Assembly: GCA_030531435.1 (NCBI GenBank)
Contig: JAUNNN010000014.1
Location: 1 to 43,533 of the forward strand
Direction of reading: 5' to 3'
Source of the DNA: Lachnospiraceae bacterium
Lineage (GTDB): Bacteria; Bacillota; Clostridia; Lachnospirales; Lachnospiraceae
Length of the DNA stretch: 43,533 nt
Shown piece after piece: positions 1-7,352 of this stretch. The notes beneath the pieces are model-generated. The model did no database searches, was not told the origin of the DNA, and saw only the letters and a program-made list of their open reading frames with translations. A program made the translations under genes and the position numbers. Positions within the stretch are counted from its first letter, which is position 1, and each line of letters opens with the position of its first letter.

Positions 1-2
1 GT

Positions 3-701
3 ACATCACAGCCAGCTACAGAAGTTATGGTTGAGACATTCAAGGGTACACCATACGATACAGGATATGATCAGAATGTTCTTGCTGAAATCGCTGATTA
101 CTTCCGTCCATACAGAGAGGAATGTATCGAATCTGGTCTTATGAATACTAAGGTTCTTGGTGTTAACATCAATACTCTTAGATATCAGGTTCCAGGTGGT
201 ATGCTTTCTAACATGGTATCACAGCTTAAAGAGCAGGGCGCTGAAGATAAGTATCAGGACGTTCTTGAGGAAATCCCAAGAGTTCGTAAGGACTGTGGTG
301 AGCCACCTCTTGTTACACCTTCATCACAGATCGTTGGTACACAGGCTGTATTTAACGTACTTATGGGCGAAAGATATAAGATGGCTACAGGTGAGTTCAA
401 GGATCTTCTTCGTGGTAACTACGGTCAGACAGTTAAGCCTATGAGCGAAGAAGTTATCGAGAAGGTTATTCCTGGTGAGAAGAGATCTACAGCTCGTTCA
501 GCTGAAGCTACAGGTCATACAGAGCCAGAACTTGCTGGTATCGAGGCAGAAATGAAGCAGTGGAAGCAGCAGGATGAAGACGTACTTTCATACGCATTAT
601 TCCCACAGGTTGCTACAGACTTCTTCAAATATCGTCAGGCACAGCAGGAAAAAATGGATATGAAAAAGGCTGATACAGAAAACGCAGCTTATCCTGTATA
701 A
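3..701 (+). CDS. oadA: Oxaloacetate decarboxylase alpha subunit / pyruvate carboxylase subunit B (3' part)
   Basis: The gene is cut by the left edge; the reading frame is open from base 3 and ends at a TAA. The visible C-terminal 232 residues begin with TSQPATEVMV and GTPYDTGYD, which match the end of the carboxyltransferase barrel and the start of the conserved carboxylase domain of the OadA/PycB family. This enzyme moves a carboxyl group between biotin and pyruvate/oxaloacetate in the cytoplasm. No biotinyl domain (the usual AMKM motif) follows, so biotin would have to be on a separate carrier protein, as is common in Clostridia. Oxaloacetate decarboxylase and pyruvate carboxylase B share this architecture and cannot be separated here. 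Codon use is strongly biased (many AAC, ATC, TTC, GGT), which suggests high expression. Confidence 0.88.
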   Translation, partial: TSQPATEVMVETFKGTPYDTGYDQNVLAEIADYFRPYREECIESGLMNTKVLGVNINTLRYQVPGGMLSNMVSQLKEQGAEDKYQDVLEEIPRVRKDCGEPPLVTPSSQIVGTQAVFNVLMGERYKMATGEFKDLLRGNYGQTVKPMSEEVIEKVIPGEKRSTARSAEATGHTEPELAGIEAEMKQWKQQDEDVLSYALFPQVATDFFKYRQAQQEKMDMKKADTENAAYPV

Positions 702-715
702 TTAAAATAATTATT

Positions 716-750
716 TACCCCGAGAGGATAATCCTTTCGGGGTATTTTTT
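716..750 (+). terminator. Rho-independent terminator after oadA
   Basis: TACCCCGA (716-723) pairs with TCGGGGTA (737-744), with an inner AGGAT/ATCCT stem in the loop, followed by a run of T to about 751. It ends the oadA transcript and isolates it from the TetR gene. Confidence 0.9.
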
Positions 751-776
751 TGTTATAGCGACAAGGAAAATAAAGT
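751..776 (+). repeat. Post-terminator 26-nt motif, copy 1
   Basis: TGTTATAG followed by an A-rich tail ending AATAAAGT lies directly on the T-tract of the oadA terminator. It matches 22 of 26 positions of the copy at 6115-6140, also directly behind a terminator. TGTTATAGC resembles an extended -10 promoter element (TGnTATAnT). In this copy AGCGAC (757-762) and GTCGCT (775-780) could also form a six-pair hairpin. Function unknown. Confidence 0.5.
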
Positions 777-820
777 CGCTTCTATGTAAATCCCTGTAAA
801 GGTGTACTTTTCTTATTTCA

Positions 821-836
821 TAACATGTGTTACAAT
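821..836 (+). promoter_or_regulatory. Probable -10 and TetR-type operator upstream of the TetR gene
   Basis: TAACA-TG-TGTTA (821-832) is an inverted repeat with five-base arms, overlapping a TACAAT -10 hexamer (831-836). It lies 32 bases before the regulator's start codon. Its placement suits autorepression, but the arms are short and no good -35 is visible. Confidence 0.35.
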
Positions 837-868
837 GAACCATATATATGCATTTAAGGAGGGTTCGT

Positions 869-1420
869 ATGGCTAGAAAAGAGAGCATTACAAGAGAAAT
901 AATTAGCGAAGGCGCTTTTAAGTTATTACGCGAGCAGGGCGAAACAATGCTTACAGCAAGAAAGCTTGCATCATATATCGGATGTTCTACACAGCCTATT
1001 TTCAGAGTATATGAAGGTATGGAAGAACTTAGCGCTGAAATGTTTCAGAAAGCTAGAAACTATTATGAGAACTTCTGCATGAACTATGAGAAGAAGAGCA
1101 ATGTCCCATTTGTAGACCTTGCGCTTTGCTATATTCAGTTTGCAGCAGCTGAACCTAATTTATTTAAACTGTTATTTTTAGCAGCTCATGATGATGAAAA
1201 TACAATGTATGATCTCATCAATGGAAAAGAAAGTGGATTCGTTATTAAAGAACTTAGAAGAATTCCTAATCTTGATATGAATAATGCGGGAATGATATTC
1301 ATGAAGGTATTTGTATTTATGCATGGTATGGCATGTATGGTTACAAATGGTGAATTCGATCTTGAAGATAATGAAACAACAGATATGCTTGTTAATGTAA
1401 TTTCATCATTTATTTCATGA
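869..1420 (+). CDS. TetR/AcrR-family transcriptional regulator
   Basis: The start is taken at the ATG at 869, eight bases after an AAGGAGG; the in-frame ATG at 848 lies upstream of that site and is unlikely. The product has 183 residues. Residues 1-60 look like a TetR N-terminal helix-turn-helix (ITREIISEGAFKLL, then LTARKLASYIGCSTQPIFRVYEGMEEL), and the remainder is an all-helical ligand/dimer domain. Such proteins normally repress nearby genes until a small ligand binds; the ligand here cannot be read. The stop codon overlaps the ATG of the next gene (ATGA), so the regulator and the flavoprotein are translationally coupled. An inverted repeat overlapping the likely -10 may be its own operator. 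Confidence 0.85.
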   Translation: MARKESITREIISEGAFKLLREQGETMLTARKLASYIGCSTQPIFRVYEGMEELSAEMFQKARNYYENFCMNYEKKSNVPFVDLALCYIQFAAAEPNLFKLLFLAAHDDENTMYDLINGKESGFVIKELRRIPNLDMNNAGMIFMKVFVFMHGMACMVTNGEFDLEDNETTDMLVNVISSFIS

Positions 1421-2640
1421 AAGTAGTAGTTGTTGGCGGCGGTGCAGCCGGAATGATGGCATCTGTTATTTCTGCAAGAAATGGCGATGACGTTACACTA
1501 ATTGAAAAGAACGAAAAGCTTGGAAAGAAAGTATATATTACTGGAAAAGGTCGCTGTAATGTAACTAATGCATGCGATGATGTACAGTTTTTTGACAATG
1601 TAATTACAAATAAAAAGTTCATGTATTCAGCGTACTATGGATTTACATCATCATCAGTGATGGCTTTTTTTGAAGAATTAAAATGTCCACTAAAGATAGA
1701 AAGAGGGGACAGAGTATTTCCAGTAAGCGATCATTCATCAGATATTATTGGCGCACTTAAAAGAGAGCTAAATAAGCTTTCAGTTGAAATAATCTATAAT
1801 TCAAAAGTTACTGATGTTATTACAGATGATGATAAAGTAACTGGTGTTAGCCTAAGTGGTGGTGAAATCATAAATGCTGATAAAGTAATTCTATGCACAG
1901 GTGGAAAGTCTTATGCAAGCTGCGGAGCTGATGGAGATACTTGGAAGTTTGCAGAAAGGCTTGGCATAAAAACAAAGGATGCTGAACCATCTCTAGTGCC
2001 TATGTGCTGTAGTGATTCATTTGCAAAAGAATTACAGGGGCTATCTTTAAAAAATGTTTCTGTTAAGCTGTCTGATGATAAAAGAACTCTTTATGATGGA
2101 TTTGGAGAGATGCTTTTTACTCATTTTGGAGTAAGTGGTCCGCTTATTCTCTCTGCATCCAGTTATATAAAAGAATCAATGTATGAGAAGGGGTTAAAGC
2201 TTTCTATTGATTTAAAGCCAGCCCTTAACGATAAACAGCTTGATGAAAGAATATTAAGAGATTTTTCAAAGAATATGAATAAACAGTTTGGAAATTCACT
2301 TTCTGAACTTCTTCCGGCTAAGCTTATTCCAGTTATCATATCATTATCAGGAATTGATGAGAGAAAGCAGGTAAACCTTGTTACAAAGGAGGAAAGACTA
2401 AAGCTTGTCAGACTGCTAAAAAATCTTGAAATGAATGTTACAGGAAATAGAGGCTTCAACGAGGCGATTATTACAAGAGGCGGTATAGACGTTAAAGAAA
2501 TAAATCCTAATTCAATGGAGTCTAAGAAGTATAAGGGATTGTATTTTGCGGGAGAAATGATAGATGTAGATGCCCTTACAGGCGGATTTAATCTTCAGAT
2601 TGCGTGGAGTACAGCCTACCTTGCAGCAGGTGGAATTTAA
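1417..2640 (+). CDS. HI0933/BaiN-family flavoprotein (NAD(P)/FAD-dependent oxidoreductase)
   Basis: A 407-residue protein with an N-terminal FAD-binding Rossmann motif VVVGGGAAGMMA at residue 3, the family motif KLGKKVYITGKGRCNVTN near residues 36-53, and the C-terminal FAD motif GGFNLQIAWSTAYLAAGG. Length and motifs match the HI0933-like family (YhiN, BaiN), cytoplasmic flavoproteins whose physiological substrates are mostly unknown; some act on bile acids or aminoacetone. I would not assign a substrate. It starts inside the stop codon of the TetR gene and is followed 39 bases later by cmk, a neighbourhood (flavoprotein-cmk-ispH-S1) that recurs in Clostridia and suggests a housekeeping role rather than a drug-response one. 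Confidence 0.85.
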   Translation: MKVVVVGGGAAGMMASVISARNGDDVTLIEKNEKLGKKVYITGKGRCNVTNACDDVQFFDNVITNKKFMYSAYYGFTSSSVMAFFEELKCPLKIERGDRVFPVSDHSSDIIGALKRELNKLSVEIIYNSKVTDVITDDDKVTGVSLSGGEIINADKVILCTGGKSYASCGADGDTWKFAERLGIKTKDAEPSLVPMCCSDSFAKELQGLSLKNVSVKLSDDKRTLYDGFGEMLFTHFGVSGPLILSASSYIKESMYEKGLKLSIDLKPALNDKQLDERILRDFSKNMNKQFGNSLSELLPAKLIPVIISLSGIDERKQVNLVTKEERLKLVRLLKNLEMNVTGNRGFNEAIITRGGIDVKEINPNSMESKKYKGLYFAGEMIDVDALTGGFNLQIAWSTAYLAAGGI

Positions 2641-2679
2641 ATAATAATTTAAAATATGAGGATGTAAAAGGAGATTATT

Positions 2680-3333
2680 ATGGGAAATATTGCAATTGAT
2701 GGACCAGCAGGAGCAGGAAAAAGTACTATAGCTAAAATTGTAGCTAAGAAGAAGGGCTATATTTATGTTGATACAGGAGCTATGTATAGAGCGATGGCTT
2801 TATTCATGATTCGTGAAGGTATTAGCCCAGAAGAAAGCGATAAAATCGAAGCTGCATGTGAAAATGCAGATATATCAATAAAATACGAAAACGATGAGCA
2901 GGTTGTTACATTAAACGGAGAAAATGTTAATGGCCTTATCAGAACAGAAGAAGTATCAAAGATGGCATCTAGCGTTTCTGTAAATGGAAAAGTTCGTGCT
3001 AAGCTTGTTGCACTTCAGCAGAAGCTTGCAAAAGAAACGGATGTTGTTATGGATGGCAGAGATATTGGTACAGTTGTGTTGCCTGATGCACCATGTAAGA
3101 TTTACCTTACAGCTAGTGATGATGTAAGAGCAAAAAGACGTTTTGATGAGCTTACAGCTAAGGGCGTTGAATGCGATATTAATGCAATAAAGAAAGATAT
3201 CATTGAAAGAGATCACAGAGATATGACAAGAGAAATTTCTCCTCTTAAAAAAGCAGATGATGCTGTATTTGTTGATTGTTCTTCAATGACAATAGAAGAA
3301 GTTGCAGAAAAGGTAATAGAAATAGCGGGATAA
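2680..3333 (+). CDS. cmk: Cytidylate kinase
   Basis: The 217-residue protein has the P-loop GPAGAGKST at residues 8-16, the substrate-binding stretch VDTGAMYRA, and the diagnostic DGRDIGTVV near residue 125. It transfers phosphate from ATP to CMP or dCMP, feeding CDP for lipid and DNA precursor synthesis. Length is typical for the family. The ATG follows AAGGAG by seven bases. ispH begins one base after its stop codon, so the two are in one transcript. Confidence 0.97.
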   Translation: MGNIAIDGPAGAGKSTIAKIVAKKKGYIYVDTGAMYRAMALFMIREGISPEESDKIEAACENADISIKYENDEQVVTLNGENVNGLIRTEEVSKMASSVSVNGKVRAKLVALQQKLAKETDVVMDGRDIGTVVLPDAPCKIYLTASDDVRAKRRFDELTAKGVECDINAIKKDIIERDHRDMTREISPLKKADDAVFVDCSSMTIEEVAEKVIEIAG

Positions 3334-3334
3334 T

Positions 3335-4189
3335 ATGGAAGTTACTGTAGCTAAAAGCGCCGGATTTTGCTTTGGTGTAAAAAGAGCTGTTGAAACTGTT
3401 TATGATCAGGTTTCAAAAGGCGGAATAATTTATACATATGGTCCTATAATTCATAATGAAGAGGTAGTAAAGGATCTTGAATGCAAAGGCGTAAAGGTTA
3501 TTAATTCTATAGATGAAATCAGTAATCTTAATGAGGGTACTGTTATTATCAGGTCTCATGGTGTTGAAAAGGATGTATATGATTTCATTGAGAAAAAAGG
3601 ATTAAGCATTGTTGATGCTACGTGTCCTTTTGTGAAAAAAATTCATAACATTGTATCCGAAGAAAGCGCAAAGGGAGTTCAGGTTGTTGTAATAGGGAAT
3701 GCAAAGCATCCTGAGGTAATGGGAATAATAGGCTGGTGTTCAAAAAATAAGCCTGCAATCGTTATAGAAACCCATGATGAAGCACTACAATTTTCCAATG
3801 AAAATGGGGATAAAATTTGTATTGTTTCTCAGACAACCTTCAACTTGCAAAAATTTCAGGAATTAGTTGAAATATTTAGAAAAAAAGGGTATGATATTAA
3901 TGTTGTGAATACTATTTGCAACGCTACGGAAGTTCGCCAAACAGAGGCAAAAGATCTCTCTGGAAAAAGTGATGCCGTGATTGTGATTGGAGGTAAGACA
4001 AGCTCCAATACGCAGAAACTTTATGAGATATGCAGGCGTGAATGTGAAAACACGCAATATATACAGACACTTAACGACTTGGATGTGCAATCGCTTAATG
4101 AAGTTAAGAAGGTAGGTATTACTGCAGGGGCTTCGACCCCAAATAATATTATTGAGGAGGTTCAAAATTATGTCAGAATTAACTTTTGA
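3335..4189 (+). CDS. ispH: 4-hydroxy-3-methylbut-2-enyl diphosphate reductase
   Basis: IspH is the last enzyme of the non-mevalonate isoprenoid pathway, making IPP and DMAPP from HMBPP with a [4Fe-4S] cluster. All three cluster cysteines are visible: C12 (AGFCFGVKRAV), C97 (DATCPFV) and C195 (NTICNATEVRQ). The active-site residues H40, H75, H125 and E127 (KHPE) are present too. The protein has 284 residues, the length of a stand-alone IspH. Many Clostridia fuse IspH directly to ribosomal protein S1. Here the two remain separate genes that overlap by 20 bases in different frames. The end of ispH has TTT-TGA, discussed as a possible slip site. Confidence 0.97.
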   Translation: MEVTVAKSAGFCFGVKRAVETVYDQVSKGGIIYTYGPIIHNEEVVKDLECKGVKVINSIDEISNLNEGTVIIRSHGVEKDVYDFIEKKGLSIVDATCPFVKKIHNIVSEESAKGVQVVVIGNAKHPEVMGIIGWCSKNKPAIVIETHDEALQFSNENGDKICIVSQTTFNLQKFQELVEIFRKKGYDINVVNTICNATEVRQTEAKDLSGKSDAVIVIGGKTSSNTQKLYEICRRECENTQYIQTLNDLDVQSLNEVKKVGITAGASTPNNIIEEVQNYVRINF

Positions 4190-5288
4190 ACAAATGCTTA
4201 ACGAATCATTTAAAACAATACACACAGGAGAGGTCGTTGAAGGTACAATCATAGATGTAAAGCCAGATCAGATTATCCTTAACATTGGATATAAGGCTGA
4301 CGGTATCGTTACAAGAGATGATTATTCAGCAGTTCCAACACCAGACTTAACAGCTGTTGCTAAAGTCGGCGACACACTTGAAGTTAAGGTTATGCAGATT
4401 AACGACGGTGAAGGACAGGTTAGACTTTCACACAAGAGCGTTGCTCTTGATAAGGGAAATGAGCGTATTAAAGAAGCATTTGAAAATAAGGAAGTATTAA
4501 AGGCTCCAGTTGTTCAGGTGCTTGGTGGTGGTCTCAGCGTATCAGTAGAGGGAACAAGAGTATTCATTCCTGCTTCACTCGTTTCTGATTCATTCGAGAG
4601 AGACTTAAATAAGTACATGGGACAGGAAATTGAATTCGTAATCATCGAGTTCACACCAGGACCAAGAAGAAGCCGTATCATCGGTGATAGAAAGCAGTTA
4701 CTTGTAGCTAAGAAGGCTGAGCTTTCAGAAGCATTATTCTCAAAGATTAAAGTTGGTGATGTTGTTGAAGGTACAGTTAAGAACGTTACAGACTTCGGTG
4801 TATTCATCGATCTTGGCGGTGCAGACGGACTTTTACATATCTCAGAAATGAGCTGGGGACATGTTGAGAATCCTAAGAAGCTTTTCAAACCAGAACAGCA
4901 GGTTAAGGCTCTTATTAAAGAAATCAACGGTTCAAAGATTGCTCTTTCAATGAGATTTGAAAATGAAAACCCATGGGTTGATGCAGAAACAAAGTTTGCA
5001 GTAGGAAATGTTGTAACAGGTAAAGTTGCAAGAATGACAGACTTCGGTGCATTCGTTGAACTTGAGCCAGGTATTGATGCATTACTTCATGTTTCACAGA
5101 TTTCAAAGGATCATATTGAAAAACCATCAGATGTATTAAAGAATGGTGATGAAGTTACAGCTAAGATTGTTGACTTCAATATCGATACAAAGAAGATTTC
5201 TCTTTCAATGAAAGCTCTTATCGAGCCAGAAGAGGGAGAAGCTGAAGAAGCAGCTGCTGAAGATACAGCAGAAGCAACAGAAGAATAA
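4170..5288 (+). CDS. rpsA: S1-domain RNA-binding protein (30S ribosomal protein S1 homologue)
   Basis: The start is the ATG at 4170, ten bases after GAGGAGG (4154-4160); the frame is open upstream to a TTG at 4152 but that site has no ribosome binding sequence. The 372-residue product has four S1 OB-fold repeats at about residues 20-88, 104-172, 190-258 and 275-345. The third and fourth are closest to consensus (VTDFGVFIDLGGADGLLHISE, MTDFGAFVELEPGIDALLHVS). A Glu/Ala-rich acidic tail follows from about 350. It probably binds mRNA on the ribosome. Firmicute S1 proteins are shorter than the six-repeat proteobacterial form. Codon choice is biased toward highly expressed genes. It overlaps the 3' end of ispH by 20 bases. 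Confidence 0.93.
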   Translation: MSELTFEQMLNESFKTIHTGEVVEGTIIDVKPDQIILNIGYKADGIVTRDDYSAVPTPDLTAVAKVGDTLEVKVMQINDGEGQVRLSHKSVALDKGNERIKEAFENKEVLKAPVVQVLGGGLSVSVEGTRVFIPASLVSDSFERDLNKYMGQEIEFVIIEFTPGPRRSRIIGDRKQLLVAKKAELSEALFSKIKVGDVVEGTVKNVTDFGVFIDLGGADGLLHISEMSWGHVENPKKLFKPEQQVKALIKEINGSKIALSMRFENENPWVDAETKFAVGNVVTGKVARMTDFGAFVELEPGIDALLHVSQISKDHIEKPSDVLKNGDEVTAKIVDFNIDTKKISLSMKALIEPEEGEAEEAAAEDTAEATEE

Positions 5289-5312
5289 AAATACAACCTG
5301 AGAGGTAAGCAT

Positions 5313-6086
5313 ATGGATTACGAACAGTTTAAAGCCGCTGTCTTCAAACTTACCAGCATTGATCTTAGCGCATACAAAGAAAAACAGATGCGCAGAAGAA
5401 TTGATACACTTATTAATAAGCATAAGATCGACGGCTATGAAAATTTTGTCGCTACATTAAAGAGTGATAAAGATGTTTTCGAAGAGTTTGTAAGTTACCT
5501 TACAATTAATGTTTCAGAGTTTTACAGAAATCCAGATCAGTGGGAACTGATGGATAAGGAATATATTCCAGAACTTATTAAGAAGTTTGGTAAAAACCTT
5601 AAAATCTGGAGCGCTGCATGTTCAACAGGTGATGAACCATATTCACTTGTTATGGCATTATCAAGACATATTCCGCTTAATCAGATTAGAATTACAGCGA
5701 CAGATATTGATAAGCAGATAATTGCGCAGGCAAAAACTGGATTATATGCTGAAAAATCACTAACAGGTATTCCTAAAGATTTAAAAGAAAAGTATTTTAC
5801 TAAAGTAGGAACTAATTCATACCAGATTAGTGATGAAATTAAGTCAAGAGTTACATTCCAGCAGCATAACTTATTAAAAGATAAGTATCCTGATAATGTA
5901 CACTTCATCGTATGCAGAAACGTGTTAATTTATTTCACAGAAGAAGCAAAAGAAGAAGTATTTGTTAAGTTTAATAAAGCTCTTGCAAAGGGTGGACTTC
6001 TTTTCATAGGAAGTACAGAACAGATTATGAATCACAAAGAAATCGGGTATGAAAGAAGAAATTCATTCTACTACGAAAAACCATAA
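5313..6086 (+). CDS. cheR: CheR-type chemoreceptor methyltransferase
   Basis: This 257-residue protein has a helical CheR N-terminal domain (residues 1-70) and a SAM-dependent methyltransferase domain containing NVSEFYRNPDQW, the SAM-binding stretch IWSAACSTGDEPYSL near residue 96, and CRNVLIYF near residue 205. CheR methylates glutamates on methyl-accepting chemotaxis proteins using SAM. No receptor, cheA, cheW or cheB lies nearby; a CheY-like receiver and a CheX-like protein are 32 kb away. It begins 24 bases after the S1 gene with a GAGAGG ribosome binding site and ends at a strong terminator, so it is probably the last gene of the S1 transcript. Confidence 0.93.
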   Translation: MDYEQFKAAVFKLTSIDLSAYKEKQMRRRIDTLINKHKIDGYENFVATLKSDKDVFEEFVSYLTINVSEFYRNPDQWELMDKEYIPELIKKFGKNLKIWSAACSTGDEPYSLVMALSRHIPLNQIRITATDIDKQIIAQAKTGLYAEKSLTGIPKDLKEKYFTKVGTNSYQISDEIKSRVTFQQHNLLKDKYPDNVHFIVCRNVLIYFTEEAKEEVFVKFNKALAKGGLLFIGSTEQIMNHKEIGYERRNSFYYEKP

Positions 6087-6090
6087 TAAA

Positions 6091-6115
6091 AAGCGCCACA
6101 GTGTGGCGCTTTTTT
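6091..6115. terminator. Bidirectional terminator between cheR and the exonuclease gene
   Basis: AGCGCCAC (6092-6099) pairs with GTGGCGCT (6103-6110). There are T residues after the plus-strand stem and A residues before it, which are T residues for the minus strand, so it can serve both convergent genes. Confidence 0.92.
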
Positions 6116-6140
6116 GTTATAGTGTTAAGAAAAATAAAGT
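6115..6140 (+). repeat. Post-terminator 26-nt motif, copy 2
   Basis: TGTTATAGTG followed by an A-rich stretch ending AATAAAGT, 22/26 identical to 751-776 and equally placed on the T-tract of a terminator. TGTTATAGT fits an extended -10 element, but the next plus-strand gene is over 1.2 kb away; any transcript from here would be antisense to the exonuclease 3' end. A shorter match, TGTTATAGTG, lies at 14476-14485 behind the sleB terminator. Confidence 0.5.
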
Positions 6141-6158
6141 TTCAGAATGCTTTATTTA

Positions 6159-7244
6159 TCACAAGAATGCTTTACAAATCATATTTAATTCATCTGAACT
6201 CATATTAGGCAATTCATTTAGAAGAATATAATAATCCTTTGACTTATAGTCTCTTTTAAATATATGTTTTACATCACTACATTTACATGGAATAAATTCA
6301 CCATTATGTCTTGTGTAACAATTGGCTTTTTTAGCCTTTTCTCTATGACTTGAATCAACAGCACTTGCAACTAATTTATGGATACATGTATCTTCATCAG
6401 GCAAATAGTAATAATTATTTGTATCAGGATAGAAGAGTTTTAATTCCATTTCTTCTATTGGAAGTCTTATTGTTAGTGTTCCATCATTAGAAAAATACAC
6501 ATATATACCATTATTATTTGATTTAAAACTTGTAGGAAGAGTGTTCTTGTGAGTACATGTAATTATAAGTTCCTTTTTTGCTTCATTATCAAAGGTCTTA
6601 TAAGTATTTATCTCATATTTTTTAAATATAGGCTCAACCATATCAAGTTTAGAAAAATGAAGCATAGGAATTATTTTATGCATATTTAAAACATCTTCTT
6701 CATTATGTAGAAGTAAAAGTTTTAAAAGATTGTCATCATTTTTCATTGTGTACTTTTTGTAAACAGGTATTAGTTCACCGCCAGAATACAAGTCGTTTCT
6801 ATCAATGCCAAGAAATAATTCAATTGTTTTTTGTCTTAAATCTTGAAGACCTAGTACAGACTTAAAAGGCTTGATTTTCTTATAAATATCTACACTATTT
6901 AGTGAAGAAAGTGTACTTTTTATAGAATGTTTCTCAGCGCGCTTTTCTATAAATGGAATATCAAATCTGTCACCATTAAAATGAATTAAAGTTCTGTAGC
7001 TTTCCAAGAAGTCAAAGAAAGCTTTTAGAACAAGCGGTTCTTCCATAGGAGTTTCTGCAAACCACTGAATTATTTTATATTCATTATTATCATAATAACC
7101 TGCACAAATTAAATATATAGATGAACTTAATGGCGATAAACCAGTTGTTTCTATATCAATAAATACAATGTCTGATACATTTCCGTATTCATTTAAAAGA
7201 TTATCCGGATTTAATTTGTCATATGTATAAAAAAAGGTCTTCAT
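6159..7244 (-). CDS. YprB-like ribonuclease H-like 3'-5' exonuclease
   Basis: The 361-residue product has the three exonuclease motifs of the DEDD superfamily in order: DIETTGLS (ExoI, near residue 30), HFNGDRFDIPF (ExoII) and HNEEDVLN (ExoIII). This order and the roughly 170-residue domain match the YprB RNase H-like family, which is predicted to degrade DNA or RNA from 3' ends; its cellular target is not established. The C-terminal 170 residues are less conserved and I do not recognise a domain in them. The start is chosen at the ATG at 7244 rather than the TTG at 7298, because an extended -10 element lies only nine bases upstream of that ATG. There is no Shine-Dalgarno sequence, so the mRNA may be leaderless. 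Confidence 0.82.
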   Translation of the reverse strand: MKTFFYTYDKLNPDNLLNEYGNVSDIVFIDIETTGLSPLSSSIYLICAGYYDNNEYKIIQWFAETPMEEPLVLKAFFDFLESYRTLIHFNGDRFDIPFIEKRAEKHSIKSTLSSLNSVDIYKKIKPFKSVLGLQDLRQKTIELFLGIDRNDLYSGGELIPVYKKYTMKNDDNLLKLLLLHNEEDVLNMHKIIPMLHFSKLDMVEPIFKKYEINTYKTFDNEAKKELIITCTHKNTLPTSFKSNNNGIYVYFSNDGTLTIRLPIEEMELKLFYPDTNNYYYLPDEDTCIHKLVASAVDSSHREKAKKANCYTRHNGEFIPCKCSDVKHIFKRDYKSKDYYILLNELPNMSSDELNMICKAFL

Positions 7245-7253
7245 AATTAGATA

Positions 7254-7262
7254 AGTATAGCA
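7254..7262 (-). promoter_or_regulatory. Extended -10 promoter of the exonuclease gene
   Basis: On the minus strand TGCTATACT ends nine bases before the ATG at 7244. The -35 region is weak, as is usual with an extended -10. Transcription would start within a few bases of the start codon. Confidence 0.5.
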
Positions 7263-7270
7263 TAAATTGA

Positions 7271-7299
7271 TTGAAGCTGTATTATTATTTTGATACAAT
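7271..7299 (+). promoter_or_regulatory. Promoter of the rnf operon
   Basis: TTGAAG (7271-7276), a 17-base spacer and TACAAT (7294-7299) lie 53 bases before the rnfC start codon. The element overlaps the upstream region of the divergent exonuclease promoter. Confidence 0.6.
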
Positions 7300-7352
7300 A
7301 TATATGTATGTAGTGAAATGACGCTACTAAATTTTGGAGAGAAGGTTAAACT

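Noticed and set aside
4152-4169. TTG at 4152 as start of the S1 gene
   Set aside because: The GAGGAGG lies just after it and fits the ATG at 4170.
4170-4189. Sequencing frameshift as the cause of the split between ispH and S1
   Set aside because: S1 has its own ideal ribosome binding site and start codon, and IspH has a normal full length, so separate genes are the simpler reading.
7245-7298. N-terminal extension of the exonuclease from a TTG at 7298
   Set aside because: No ribosome binding site precedes it, and the best promoter lies inside the extension.
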